Below, one piece after another: positions 5,533 through 14,040 of a DNA stretch of 17,592 nucleotides. The DNA lies in assembly GCA_019119645.1 (NCBI GenBank), contig DWWR01000107.1, positions 1 through 17,592 of the forward strand, read 5' to 3'. Under the pieces are notes generated by a model. It did not search any database and had not been told where the DNA came from. It saw only the letters and a list, made by a program, of their open reading frames with translations. The translations under genes were made by a program, and so were the position numbers. Numbering within the stretch: position 1 is the stretch's first letter; the number at the start of each line of letters is the position of its first letter. Origin of the DNA: Anaerobutyricum faecale (GTDB taxonomy: Bacteria; Bacillota; Clostridia; Lachnospirales; Lachnospiraceae).

Positions 5533-7280
5533 ATATTACGATCAACAACAGACCGATCGCGGTCAAAGAAGGCACCACTATCATGGAGGCCTGTAAAGAA
5601 GCAAAAATGCCGGTGCCAAGCCTGTGCTATTTAAAAGGCATCAACGAAATCGGCGCCTGCCGCGTCTGCGTGGTCGAGGTAAAAGGCATTGAACGTCTGG
5701 TCACCTCCTGCAACAACGTGGTCAAAGAAGGCATGGAGATCCTCACCAACTCCCCGAAAGTCCGGGAGGCACGCCGGATCAACATCAAGATGATCCTGTC
5801 CCAGCACAACTGTTTCTGCCCGACCTGCGTCCGCACCGGAAACTGTCAGCTGCAGAAAGTTGCCAGCGAGCTGGAATTCGGTACCGGCTCCTATCCGCAG
5901 CATATCACTTACAACAGCTGGCCGACGGACTTCCCGTTGATCCGGGACGAGAGCAAATGTATCAAATGTATGCGCTGTATTCAGATTTGTGACAAAGTAC
6001 AGTCTCTGCGTGTCTGGGATCTGGCTAAAACCGGTTCCAGAACCACGGTGGATGTCTCCCTGCGCCGGAATATCAAGGAGGCCGACTGTGCCCTCTGCGG
6101 CCAGTGCATCACCCACTGTCCGGTGGGCGCCCTGACAGGCCGGGATGACAAACGTCCGGTGTTCTCGCAGAACGGTTTTCTGAACGCCAAAGGCAAGACC
6201 ACGGTGGTTCAGGTGGCTCCGGCTGTGCGCACCGCCTGGGCAGAAAGCTTCCGGCTGTCAAGAAAGTTTGCCTCCACAAAACGTCTTGCCGGCGCGCTGC
6301 GCATGATGGGATTTGACTATGTATTCGACACCACATTTGCCGCTGACCTGACCATCATGGAGGAAGCCAGCGAATTTCTGGAACGGCTTCATCACAAAGA
6401 AGATTACCAGTGGCCGATGTTCACCTCCTGCTGCCCGGGCTGGGTGCGTTTCTTAAAATCCCAGTACCCGGATATGACCGGCTGTCTCTCCACAGCTAAG
6501 TCCCCGCAGCAGATGCACGGCGCCATCATAAAAACATATTTTGCAGATAAGATACACGAAGACCCGGAGAACATTTTCAGTGTGTCGATCATGCCATGCA
6601 TCGCAAAAAAAGCCGAGTGTGCTCTTCCAACCATGGACAGCACAGGCACAGGACCGGACGTGGACGTGGTATTAAACACCAGGGAATTTGTCAATTATCT
6701 CCGTTCCCTGAACATTGATATCTACAGTCTGCCGGAAGACGAATTCGATTCTCCTTGCGGGGAAGGTTCCGGCGCCGGCGTGATCTTCGGCACCACCGGC
6801 GGCGTCATGGAAGCAGCGCTGCGCACCTGCTACAACATGGCTACAGGAGAAAATCCGGAACCGGACGCTTTTTACGGTATCCGCGGCATGGACGGCTGGA
6901 GAGAAGCCTCGATCGACATCGCCGGCACCACCGTCAAGGTTGCCGTGGTCAGCGGTCTTGGCAACGCCCGCCGGCTGATCGAAGCGGTACGCAAGAAAAA
7001 AGTGTTCTACCACTTCGTTGAAGTCATGGCCTGTCCGGGCGGCTGCGTGGGCGGCGGCGGACAGCCGATCCACGACGGCCGTGAGATGGCGGAGATCCGC
7101 TCCAAAAACCTTTATTTCCTGGACTCAAAAAATGAACTCCGATTCTCCCACGAGAATCCGGAAATCAAAAAGGTCTATGACGAGTATCTGGAAAAACCGC
7201 TCTCCCGCATGGCGCACAAACTGCTGCACACGGACCACGATGCCTGGGAAATGCCTCTGGCGCCGAAACGGACAAAATAA
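5526..7280 (+). CDS. hydA: [FeFe]-hydrogenase catalytic subunit (group A, M3-type)
   Basis: 584 residues; Clostridium pasteurianum CpI has 574. It catalyses reversible H2 formation. N-terminal [2Fe-2S] domain: C34, C45, C48, C62. His-ligated [4Fe-4S]: H94, C98, C101, C107. Two ferredoxin-type [4Fe-4S] clusters: C145, C148, C151, C155 and C188, C191, C194, C198. The H-cluster domain carries all three signatures: TSCCPGW (300-306), MPCIAKKAE (357-365 region) and EVMACPGGCVGGGGQP (499-514). Residues of the CpI proton path appear kept (E280, E283, R287, C302, S322 by my manual alignment). The ATG overlaps the upstream stop by 7 nt (ATGGTAA), with AAAGGAGG about 12 bases upstream. No HydC or full HydB homologue and no maturases (HydE, F, G) are in the window. 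It pairs with the preceding flavoprotein, probably giving an NAD(P)H-linked hydrogenase. No terminal export signal, so cytosolic. Confidence 0.97.
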   Translation: MVNITINNRPIAVKEGTTIMEACKEAKMPVPSLCYLKGINEIGACRVCVVEVKGIERLVTSCNNVVKEGMEILTNSPKVREARRINIKMILSQHNCFCPTCVRTGNCQLQKVASELEFGTGSYPQHITYNSWPTDFPLIRDESKCIKCMRCIQICDKVQSLRVWDLAKTGSRTTVDVSLRRNIKEADCALCGQCITHCPVGALTGRDDKRPVFSQNGFLNAKGKTTVVQVAPAVRTAWAESFRLSRKFASTKRLAGALRMMGFDYVFDTTFAADLTIMEEASEFLERLHHKEDYQWPMFTSCCPGWVRFLKSQYPDMTGCLSTAKSPQQMHGAIIKTYFADKIHEDPENIFSVSIMPCIAKKAECALPTMDSTGTGPDVDVVLNTREFVNYLRSLNIDIYSLPEDEFDSPCGEGSGAGVIFGTTGGVMEAALRTCYNMATGENPEPDAFYGIRGMDGWREASIDIAGTTVKVAVVSGLGNARRLIEAVRKKKVFYHFVEVMACPGGCVGGGGQPIHDGREMAEIRSKNLYFLDSKNELRFSHENPEIKKVYDEYLEKPLSRMAHKLLHTDHDAWEMPLAPKRTK

Positions 7281-7332
7281 GACAAACAGAATCCTGCGTT
7301 TCACAGAAACGAAGTTTTCTATAAAAGAAACA

Positions 7333-7366
7333 ATACGCCGGGGACGCTTTCACATCCCCGGCGTAT
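7333..7366 (-). terminator. Strong hairpin terminator between thiolase and hydA
   Basis: ATACGCCGGGGA (7333-7344) pairs perfectly with TCCCCGGCGTAT (7355-7366) around a 10-nt loop. On the minus strand it is followed by TTGTTTCTTTTAT, so it suits the thiolase gene that ends at 7432. The plus-strand side lacks a T tract, but the GC-rich stem may also stop hydA transcription. Confidence 0.8.
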
Positions 7367-7431
7367 CGTTATGCTTACCCGCACACATATGAAACCCGCA
7401 TACATGCGGATCAGCTCTATTACCGTTTTCT

Positions 7432-8631
7432 TTAAATTTCTGTGGTCCACAGAGAAGCCATGGCAGGTCCTGTTCCTACACAAAGAGCAGCTCCGCCAAT
7501 CTTATAATCATTTCTCTTCATCTCATAGTACATGGATACGATGATTCTAAGAGCGGTACATCCGATCGGATGTCCGAGAGCGATACCAGAACCGTTCACA
7601 TTGGTTCTGTCCATGTTGATCTTGATACCGTGATTCTTCTCCAGCTGACGTCCACATCCGATGAACTGCGGAGCAAACGCTTCGTTGATCTCCCAGTAAT
7701 CTACGTCTTCGTATTTCAGTCCTGCTAATTTCAGAGCTTTCGGAATCGCTTCCGCCGGGCCTACACCCATGATCTCCGGTTTTACACCTGCCGCACAGAT
7801 ATTGATCATCTTTAACAGAGGTTTCACGCCCAGTTCTTTCGCTTTATCCAGACTCATAACCACAACAGCTGCGGCTGCGTCATTGATACCGGAAGCGTTG
7901 GCTGCAGTAACCACACCATCTTTGATAAAAGCCGGACGAAGTTTAGACAGAGTCTCCATGTTGCAGTCTCTGATCGGATGCTCATCCTCTGTGGCAAGGA
8001 TTGTTTTCTTTTTCATTTTGACTTCAACCGGAACAATCTCTTCTTTGAACTTACCTTCATCAATAGCTTTGCAGGCCAGGCGATGGCTTCTTAAAGCCAG
8101 CTCATCACATTCTTCTCTTGTGATGCCGTACATCTTTGCAACATTCTCTGCGGTTACACCCATATGTCCGCCTGACAGCTCGTCGATCAGAGCGTCATGA
8201 AGCATGGAATCCACCACTTCTGCATTACCCATCCGGTAGCCGCCTCTTGCCTTAGGAAGCATATACGGTGCCTGTGTCATATTCTCCACACCGATGACAA
8301 GACCGATTTCAGATTTGCCCATGGCAATATTATCACAGGCAATCTCCAGCGCTCTCATACCAGAAGCACAGTTCTGATTCACAACACATGCGTTGCTTTC
8401 CGGCGGGCATCCAAGACGATAGCTGATCTGTTTTGCCGGAAGACTTCCCTGCATTCCGGCATATACCTGTCCCACAACAACGTTATCAATCACTGCAGGC
8501 TCGATACCGGCTCTGTTTATCGCTTCCTTTCCAGCTGTCATCGCCAGCTCTCTTGCGCTGACATCTTTAAACATTCCAAGAAACTTACCAATTGGCGTTC
8601 TGCACGCGCTAACTATTACTACGTCCTTCAT
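7432..8631 (-). CDS. thlA: Acetyl-CoA C-acetyltransferase (thiolase)
   Basis: 399 residues, usual thiolase length. It condenses two acetyl-CoA to acetoacetyl-CoA, the first step of clostridial butyrate formation, or runs in reverse. Catalytic elements: nucleophile C88 in NQNCASG, NEAFA at 316-320, and H354 in GHPIG. The last motif, usually CxGGGxG around the second catalytic cysteine, reads CVGTGPAMA (C384-A392); the acid/base cysteine C384 is kept. Start ATG 8631 follows TAAGGAGG. It stands alone: no crt, hbd, bcd or etf genes adjoin it. Codon choice (AGA arginines, A/T-ending codons) differs from the GC3-richer hydrogenase genes next door, which may reflect high expression. A 3-ketoacyl-CoA thiolase of other chain length cannot be excluded. 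Confidence 0.93.
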   Translation of the reverse strand: MKDVVIVSACRTPIGKFLGMFKDVSARELAMTAGKEAINRAGIEPAVIDNVVVGQVYAGMQGSLPAKQISYRLGCPPESNACVVNQNCASGMRALEIACDNIAMGKSEIGLVIGVENMTQAPYMLPKARGGYRMGNAEVVDSMLHDALIDELSGGHMGVTAENVAKMYGITREECDELALRSHRLACKAIDEGKFKEEIVPVEVKMKKKTILATEDEHPIRDCNMETLSKLRPAFIKDGVVTAANASGINDAAAAVVVMSLDKAKELGVKPLLKMINICAAGVKPEIMGVGPAEAIPKALKLAGLKYEDVDYWEINEAFAPQFIGCGRQLEKNHGIKINMDRTNVNGSGIALGHPIGCTALRIIVSMYYEMKRNDYKIGGAALCVGTGPAMASLWTTEI

Positions 8632-8661
8632 TGATATTCCTCCTTATATTATTCTACTAAA

Positions 8662-8690
8662 AGAATATCGTTAAACGGGCAGAAAGTCAA
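8662..8690 (-). promoter_or_regulatory. Thiolase gene promoter (TTGACT-17-TATTCT)
   Basis: On the minus strand TTGACT (8685-8690) and TATTCT (8662-8667) are separated by exactly 17 bp. The -10 lies about 30 bp upstream of the thiolase ATG, leaving a short leader that contains TAAGGAGG. Confidence 0.75.
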
Positions 8691-8752
8691 CGAAAAAGAC
8701 GAAATTTGTTATAAAATTATCATAAACTTCGGGATTTTAGATATATGAACGC

Positions 8753-8817
8753 AAAAAACAAGCCGTCATCTTTTTCTGATCTCCCAAGAGATGTCATTTT
8801 AAAGCGACGGCTTGTTT
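8753..8817 (-). terminator. Rho-independent terminator, second of a tandem pair
   Basis: AAACAAGCCGTC (8756-8767) pairs with GACGGCTTGTTT (8806-8817). Inside the 38-nt loop ATCTC/GAGAT forms a second small stem. Read on the minus strand the hairpin ends in TTTTTT (8753-8758). It backs up the terminator at 8834-8869 and shares its stem sequence. Confidence 0.65.
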
Positions 8818-8833
8818 AATTTATAACTAACAC

Positions 8834-8869
8834 AAAAAAGTAAGCCGCCACTCCCCACAGTGACGGCTT
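8834..8869 (-). terminator. Rho-independent terminator of the surface-protein operon
   Basis: AAGCCGCCACT (8842-8852) and AGTGACGGCTT (8859-8869) form an 11-bp stem (one G-U or mismatch position) with a 6-nt loop. On the minus strand it is followed by TTACTTTTTTGTG. It lies about 120 bp past the stop codon of the 8992-13983 gene. Confidence 0.75.
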
Positions 8870-8991
8870 GGTTACTTTGTAACTAAAACATTATGGGGCA
8901 GGCCGTTCTGGCTTTCCCTTTTCATATTTACTATACCACAGAAAAACTTTAATTACAAGAATTTTGTCTGGCAAATAGCTGAACATTTTAT

Positions 8992-11900
8992 TTAGCGTAC
9001 TCTGATTGTTACTGTTTTTTTCTTGTTGCTTCCATCTGTCGCCATAGCAGTAATCTTCACTTTTTTACCTTTGGCCGCTTTGGTAGTCTTTACTACACCA
9101 GATGAAGAAACTTTCGCCAGCTTCGGATTAGCGGATATCCAGAGAATCTTCTTATTTGCTTTCTTTGTGGCTGTTACACGGGCTTTCAGCTTCAGCTTTT
9201 TACCTGCTTTGACGGTTTTCGCTCCACTGACAGCCACTTTCTTTACGACGCCTTTCATAGACTTAATCTGGTAAGACTCCTGTACTCCGCTTCCATCAGC
9301 TGCAGTGGCCGTGATGATAACCTTTTGACCGCCGGTCCTTTTCTTTACAGATACAACTCCATCTGCAGAAACCGTTGCAACCTTTGGATTCGATGAACGC
9401 CAGATCACTGCTTTTGAAGCAGCATTGGCAGGGAAAACTTCCGCTGTCAGTTTTACACGTTTACCTGCTGCAATCTTTTTGGAAATACCATTGATGCGAA
9501 TTGCTGATACCTTTACCGGATCAGGTGTTACAGGCGCGAGTTTTGGTATCGTCTCATTCTTACGGGCTCCACATATGTTACAGGTGTATGTCCGTATTCC
9601 TGTGGACGAAACAGTGGCTGGTTTTGTGACAGTTCCACCGTCCCAGCGATGCCCTGTCGCTGCAATGACTTCCTGCTTTACGAGAACTTCGCCACAAACA
9701 GAGCAATGTTTTCCTTCCGTGAGGCCCGTATGAGTACAAGTAGCTGCCACTGCTTTATCGACAACGATTGTGTGCGTATGGTCGCTGGTCACGTTAAAAT
9801 CTGACAATGCATCATTATCCGAATATCCAGAAGCGTTTTCCGGCACCTTGATCACAACATCAGACGGCACATTTTGGAAGGAATCTTTGTCCATGGAAGG
9901 AGCTTTTTGGTTCAGGAAAATAATCTGATCCAGATTCTCACATCCATCAAAAACATTTTTTCCTATAGCAGTTATGGATTCCGGTATGATTACTGCCTTA
10001 ATTTCAACACTATTTGCAAATGCATTGTCTTCAATTTCTGTCACAACATACGACACGCCTTCATAATCCACTACAGAAGGAATCATTAATTCTCCTTTTG
10101 TGTTTAATGCCTCGGACACATTCTCCGCACTGACACTGACTTGTCTGGAATCATCTTCCGTATGAATTATTGTATATTTCAGACCATTTTGTACAAAAGA
10201 TTCCGCATATGGATAAATATAACCCTGTTCCACAGAAGGTACAAGATTCTGCATCGCAGCATTGCATATATTTTTATTGTCATATGTAAGAGAAACTGCA
10301 CTGTTTTCGGTGATATTCTCTTCTTTAGCGCGGAATTTCAGAAGCAGAACCTCTCCATCCAGCTTTTTATCGCTGTCAGAATACCAGGTAAAGACTGCGT
10401 TCCCATCTGTCAGATTACACATCAATGACTGCTTGATTTCCTCCGTCAGCCCTGTTATCTCTGTCAAGGTAAAGGCGTCCGTATTATAAGCAACTTTGAA
10501 CTTAAATGCGGAGATTCCCGGGCAATTTTCAAAAGTTACCGGGACGGAGACCATTCCATCTTGTGACAATTCCTCTGAGCCAATTTTAATGGCAAATGCA
10601 CCCTCATCTTTCGTCATGGCAAAAAGCCGTCGCTGATTGACTGACAGTGATTGTGCCGCAGACGGGCTTACCAGCACTTTGGCCAGCGCCACCACATCCT
10701 TCATGGTCACATCGCCGTCTTCATCCATATCTCCCAGTTTCATCTGATGTCTGCTGAACTCCGCCAGTTCCGTCATATACTGTTGGAGTAACAGAATATC
10801 ATGGCTGTTAAGCTTCTCGTCTTCGTAAACATCTCCTAATAAAATATCTTTAATGAAAACATTTCCCGGTTTTACTTTCACCGATAAATCATCGTGGGCT
10901 TCATTACAGACATCTCCTTCTTCATAGCTTAACGAAATTTCCGAAGACTCTCCCACAGAAATACCTTCCGACACTGTAAATATTACATTTACAAGAGTCC
11001 CATCCCCTGTCACATCTTCCGCATTCGACCATAAAACGTAATACTCTCCGGTCTGTCCTGCATTTCCCGCAACCTGTGCGCCACCTGAAAGATTTCCTGC
11101 TTCTACTCCTGTTGGAGTGAGTGCGTCCGGATTATAGGTGAGTTTCATCCGTGCCGAGGCAATACCGATGTTATTTTCTATACAAACAGGAACCTCTATG
11201 GTCTCTCCCGGCTGAGCATTCACATTTTCCACAAAAATTTCTGCCGCACTCACAGCCTTGACTTTTACTGTACATTTCCGGGAAAGCCCATTGGAAAGGG
11301 ACGCTGTAATCACCGTCTGACCGGGTGCTTTTGCCGTAATCAATCCCGCCTGATTGACCGCCGCTATCTCTTCATTTTCTGAACTCCATGTTACATTGCT
11401 GTTGGTGGCATTGGACGGAATGACCTCTGCCGTCAGCAATTTTGTCTCATCGGGATACAAAGAAACCTCTGAATCACTCAACTGCAAATCTTCCGCCGGT
11501 ATTCTTTTTTCTGATACCACAACGCTGCAATATCTGGTCAGCCCTCCGGTGGTGGTCACTGTAATCTGCGCCGAGCCGACTGCCTTTGCTGTCAGCACCC
11601 CTTCTGCATCCACCGACACAACACCAGAACTTGAGGAAGAATATTTCATTGTATCGGTCGCATTCTCTGGTGTCAACGTTGTCAAAATTTTGTCTGTCGT
11701 TCCCAACTCCATGTAAATGGACGTTCTGTCAAGCTGCATGTCGGTGGCATAACCGGTCACCGTCACCGTGCAGACGGCCGTCACTCCCTGTTCATTGACC
11801 GCCTGTACTTTCGCTGTTCCCGGAGACACTCCGGTAATTGTTCCGCTGTCATCCACCGTTACGATAGAATCATCCAAACTGTTCCATGTAATTTTCTGTG

Positions 11901-13983
11901 CCAAATCTGTCGGCTTCGTTGTTGGAGATATCTTCGCCGTCTTATTGATATTCACTGTGGCAGTGGACTGCAAAGAAATATCCGTCACAGTCACTGTACA
12001 CTCCGCCGTAAGACCGCCTGTGGACTTGACTGTAATCACGGCTGTTCCGCCCGACCTGCCGGTTACCGTACCGGAGGAGTCAACCGTCGCTACGCTTGTA
12101 TTGGAACTTGTATATGTAAAGGTATCTTTCGCATTGGCCGGTGAAATGACCGGAGTAATCTTGCCGGTTTTACCGTTGCCGACGGTGATTTCCGGCTCAC
12201 TGACCGATAATTCCTTACCGTAGCTGACTGTAATATCCACAGAATCCGTTTTCCCCGTTGACGTAATTGCAGTAATTGTTGCCGTTCCGATTCCAGTCGC
12301 CGTCACAAGACCATTCTCATCGACAGAAGCTATGTTTGTATCGCTGCTGCTCCATGTGCCCGTAGCGTTCAGTTCTTCTTCGGTTGTGTAATAATTTCTG
12401 GCAGACAACTGTTCCTGTGCGCCAATCCGAAGCTGTGCATCAGAATTTCTGGAAACAGCAAAAGCGTTATCTACAACGTAGACGGCGCAGTTCATACGAT
12501 AGCCTTCTTTCGTTCTGGCTACAATATAATCCATGCCAGTCGCTTTAATAGCTGAAACCACTCCTGCACGATTTACACTGACATAACCTTCGGAGTTCGT
12601 TAAACTCCACTCAATATCGTCCACTTTTTCTCCGTCAATATATCCTTCCAGTTGAACCTCATCTCCCGGATTCAACACCATAATAATATGGTTTAAATCC
12701 AGATGGGTCGGCAAATTTTTTGGTATCGGTAAACCATCATTATATGCCGGATTTCTGGTCCATAAATCGTCGTAATTCAAATTATTAAATTTATCGGATT
12801 GAACGATTTCATTTAAAGTCATGCCGGATTTTTTATATGGAAAAATTTCGTAATCTCCAATATAAAATGGATAGGTTATATAATAACATCCATATCTTAT
12901 AGAGTCCTCAGACATAAAGGTATTATTGGAATAACTCTTACTGACATCAAAACACTCTTGATAGTTTGACAATATTCCAACTCTACAAGTCCCCGTATTA
13001 TAACACCGATATACAGAATCTGTCGCAGTTCCGATTCCATAATTATCTACATCTCCGGTATTGTAACAATATTCAATCTTATTAGCTGTTCCAATTCCAT
13101 ATGCAATGCTACTTGTATAACTAAACGTATCCATATATAGATTTGCAATATTTACACATCTAGTAATATTGTTTTCTGCACAACCTATCCCGTAAGTATA
13201 AATTTCACTCCATTGACCTGTAGTATTACTTATATTTGCAATATTGCTACAGTCAATTATATCCCTTTTAGCAGAACCTATTCCATACACAACAATATCA
13301 CAATAACCATCTGAGTTACTTTCAATAAAAACATTATTCTTACAGTCCTGGATTAACTTTGCATAACAGGATATCCCCGCTACATAATGTATTCCCCGAT
13401 TATAGTCAGTTGTTATCCTTTGTTCATTTTTACATTCACTGATATCTCCTAAAGAATACCCCACAATCCCCGCTACATAAGTTGCAACTGAACTATCATT
13501 ACTTATATCTATCACAGCTTCATTCACACAATCCGAAATATCACACTCACTTCTCCCGACAATTCCTCCCAGATAACTTGTAAAATATGTAGGCTTTACG
13601 TCCACTTGTCCAGCCACAGAGCACCCTGTCACGCTTCCCTTTCCGTCCGCGTATCCGGCGATTCCACCCACATATCTTCCTCCAACTATATCCGCATTAT
13701 CCAGACGGACATTAGTAACAGAACCATCCAGATATCCAAAGAGACCGACGTATTTATAGGTTTCATAATTCAGTACCAGATTTTTGATGCTATATCCGTT
13801 CCCATCAAATGTTCCGGTAAACGCGCCGTCTGTCTCATTTCCAATCGGCTCAAATGTATAGAAACCCGACATATCAATGTCATTGGCCAGCATGTAGTTT
13901 CCGTCCAAATCGTTGCGGACAGCGTCCAGTTCTTCCGGAGTGGATATCATGATGGTTTCTGCCGCGTCTGTCTGCTCGCTCAT
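8992..13983 (-). CDS. Giant modular surface-type protein: GLUG beta-solenoid, Big_2 repeats, cohesin-dockerin-cohesin, LRR, Ig-like
   Basis: 1,663 residues from ATG 13983. Visible order: GLUG-type beta-solenoid about 60-345 with Cys at 121, 152, 184, 214, 245, 276, 306, 327; a poorly defined segment to 425; six Big_2-like domains about 430-910 (e.g. WSSSDTNIASVDENGLVTA); cohesin-like domain 912-1044; dockerin 1046-1106 with Ca-loop repeats GDVYEDEKLNSHD (1050-1062) and GDMDEDGDVTMKD (1084-1096); second cohesin-like domain 1128-1258; BspA-type LRR_5 segment about 1300-1380; Cys/His repeat 1402-1480 (CSVCGE, ATGHRW, CNICGA); two Lys-rich Ig-like domains 1490-1663. No LPxTG or C-terminal membrane anchor; the basic tail may hold it to the wall (inference). 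Likely an adhesin or scaffold-like protein, but its substrate is unknown. The 13983 ATG has no Shine-Dalgarno and lacks a signal peptide. The natural start appears to be 14040, cut off by a TGA at 13990-13992, so this copy may be a pseudogene or cytosolic. Confidence 0.85.
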   Translation of the reverse strand: MSEQTDAAETIMISTPEELDAVRNDLDGNYMLANDIDMSGFYTFEPIGNETDGAFTGTFDGNGYSIKNLVLNYETYKYVGLFGYLDGSVTNVRLDNADIVGGRYVGGIAGYADGKGSVTGCSVAGQVDVKPTYFTSYLGGIVGRSECDISDCVNEAVIDISNDSSVATYVAGIVGYSLGDISECKNEQRITTDYNRGIHYVAGISCYAKLIQDCKNNVFIESNSDGYCDIVVYGIGSAKRDIIDCSNIANISNTTGQWSEIYTYGIGCAENNITRCVNIANLYMDTFSYTSSIAYGIGTANKIEYCYNTGDVDNYGIGTATDSVYRCYNTGTCRVGILSNYQECFDVSKSYSNNTFMSEDSIRYGCYYITYPFYIGDYEIFPYKKSGMTLNEIVQSDKFNNLNYDDLWTRNPAYNDGLPIPKNLPTHLDLNHIIMVLNPGDEVQLEGYIDGEKVDDIEWSLTNSEGYVSVNRAGVVSAIKATGMDYIVARTKEGYRMNCAVYVVDNAFAVSRNSDAQLRIGAQEQLSARNYYTTEEELNATGTWSSSDTNIASVDENGLVTATGIGTATITAITSTGKTDSVDITVSYGKELSVSEPEITVGNGKTGKITPVISPANAKDTFTYTSSNTSVATVDSSGTVTGRSGGTAVITVKSTGGLTAECTVTVTDISLQSTATVNINKTAKISPTTKPTDLAQKITWNSLDDSIVTVDDSGTITGVSPGTAKVQAVNEQGVTAVCTVTVTGYATDMQLDRTSIYMELGTTDKILTTLTPENATDTMKYSSSSSGVVSVDAEGVLTAKAVGSAQITVTTTGGLTRYCSVVVSEKRIPAEDLQLSDSEVSLYPDETKLLTAEVIPSNATNSNVTWSSENEEIAAVNQAGLITAKAPGQTVITASLSNGLSRKCTVKVKAVSAAEIFVENVNAQPGETIEVPVCIENNIGIASARMKLTYNPDALTPTGVEAGNLSGGAQVAGNAGQTGEYYVLWSNAEDVTGDGTLVNVIFTVSEGISVGESSEISLSYEEGDVCNEAHDDLSVKVKPGNVFIKDILLGDVYEDEKLNSHDILLLQQYMTELAEFSRHQMKLGDMDEDGDVTMKDVVALAKVLVSPSAAQSLSVNQRRLFAMTKDEGAFAIKIGSEELSQDGMVSVPVTFENCPGISAFKFKVAYNTDAFTLTEITGLTEEIKQSLMCNLTDGNAVFTWYSDSDKKLDGEVLLLKFRAKEENITENSAVSLTYDNKNICNAAMQNLVPSVEQGYIYPYAESFVQNGLKYTIIHTEDDSRQVSVSAENVSEALNTKGELMIPSVVDYEGVSYVVTEIEDNAFANSVEIKAVIIPESITAIGKNVFDGCENLDQIIFLNQKAPSMDKDSFQNVPSDVVIKVPENASGYSDNDALSDFNVTSDHTHTIVVDKAVAATCTHTGLTEGKHCSVCGEVLVKQEVIAATGHRWDGGTVTKPATVSSTGIRTYTCNICGARKNETIPKLAPVTPDPVKVSAIRINGISKKIAAGKRVKLTAEVFPANAASKAVIWRSSNPKVATVSADGVVSVKKRTGGQKVIITATAADGSGVQESYQIKSMKGVVKKVAVSGAKTVKAGKKLKLKARVTATKKANKKILWISANPKLAKVSSSGVVKTTKAAKGKKVKITAMATDGSNKKKTVTIRVR

Positions 13984-14040
13984 CGGGAATCACAATAACA
14001 GCAGGCTGATGATTCCCAGTAAGATTATTCTTCTTTTCAT
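13984..14040 (-). pseudogene. Signal-peptide start of the surface protein, interrupted by in-frame TGA
   Basis: From ATG 14040-14038 the frame reads MKRRIILLGIISLLLL, then TGA (13992-13990), then FP and the ATG at 13983, all in one frame. The segment is a classic signal-peptide n- and h-region (KRR plus 12 hydrophobic residues). The start has GGAGGAG (14046-14052) at good spacing and overlaps the upstream stop as ATGA (14037-14040), so it is the expected coupled start. A single TGG to TGA change would explain the break. Termination-reinitiation at the ATG six bases later could still make the body of the protein without export. Confidence 0.85.

Noticed and set aside
8753..8869. CRISPR-like or riboswitch reading of the repeated AAGCCGTC hairpins
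   Set aside because: Only two hairpins, no regular spacers, and each is followed by a T tract on the minus strand, so terminators explain them.
8895..8918. GC-rich imperfect hairpin just past the surface-protein gene
   Set aside because: The stem is broken by internal loops and lacks a T tract; the terminator at 8834-8869 is a better candidate.
13990..13992. TGA read as tryptophan by a variant genetic code
   Set aside because: TGA is used as a normal stop for other genes here (e.g. the upstream gene at 14037-14039 and the CpXC gene), and Trp is encoded by TGG throughout, so a global code change is not supported.
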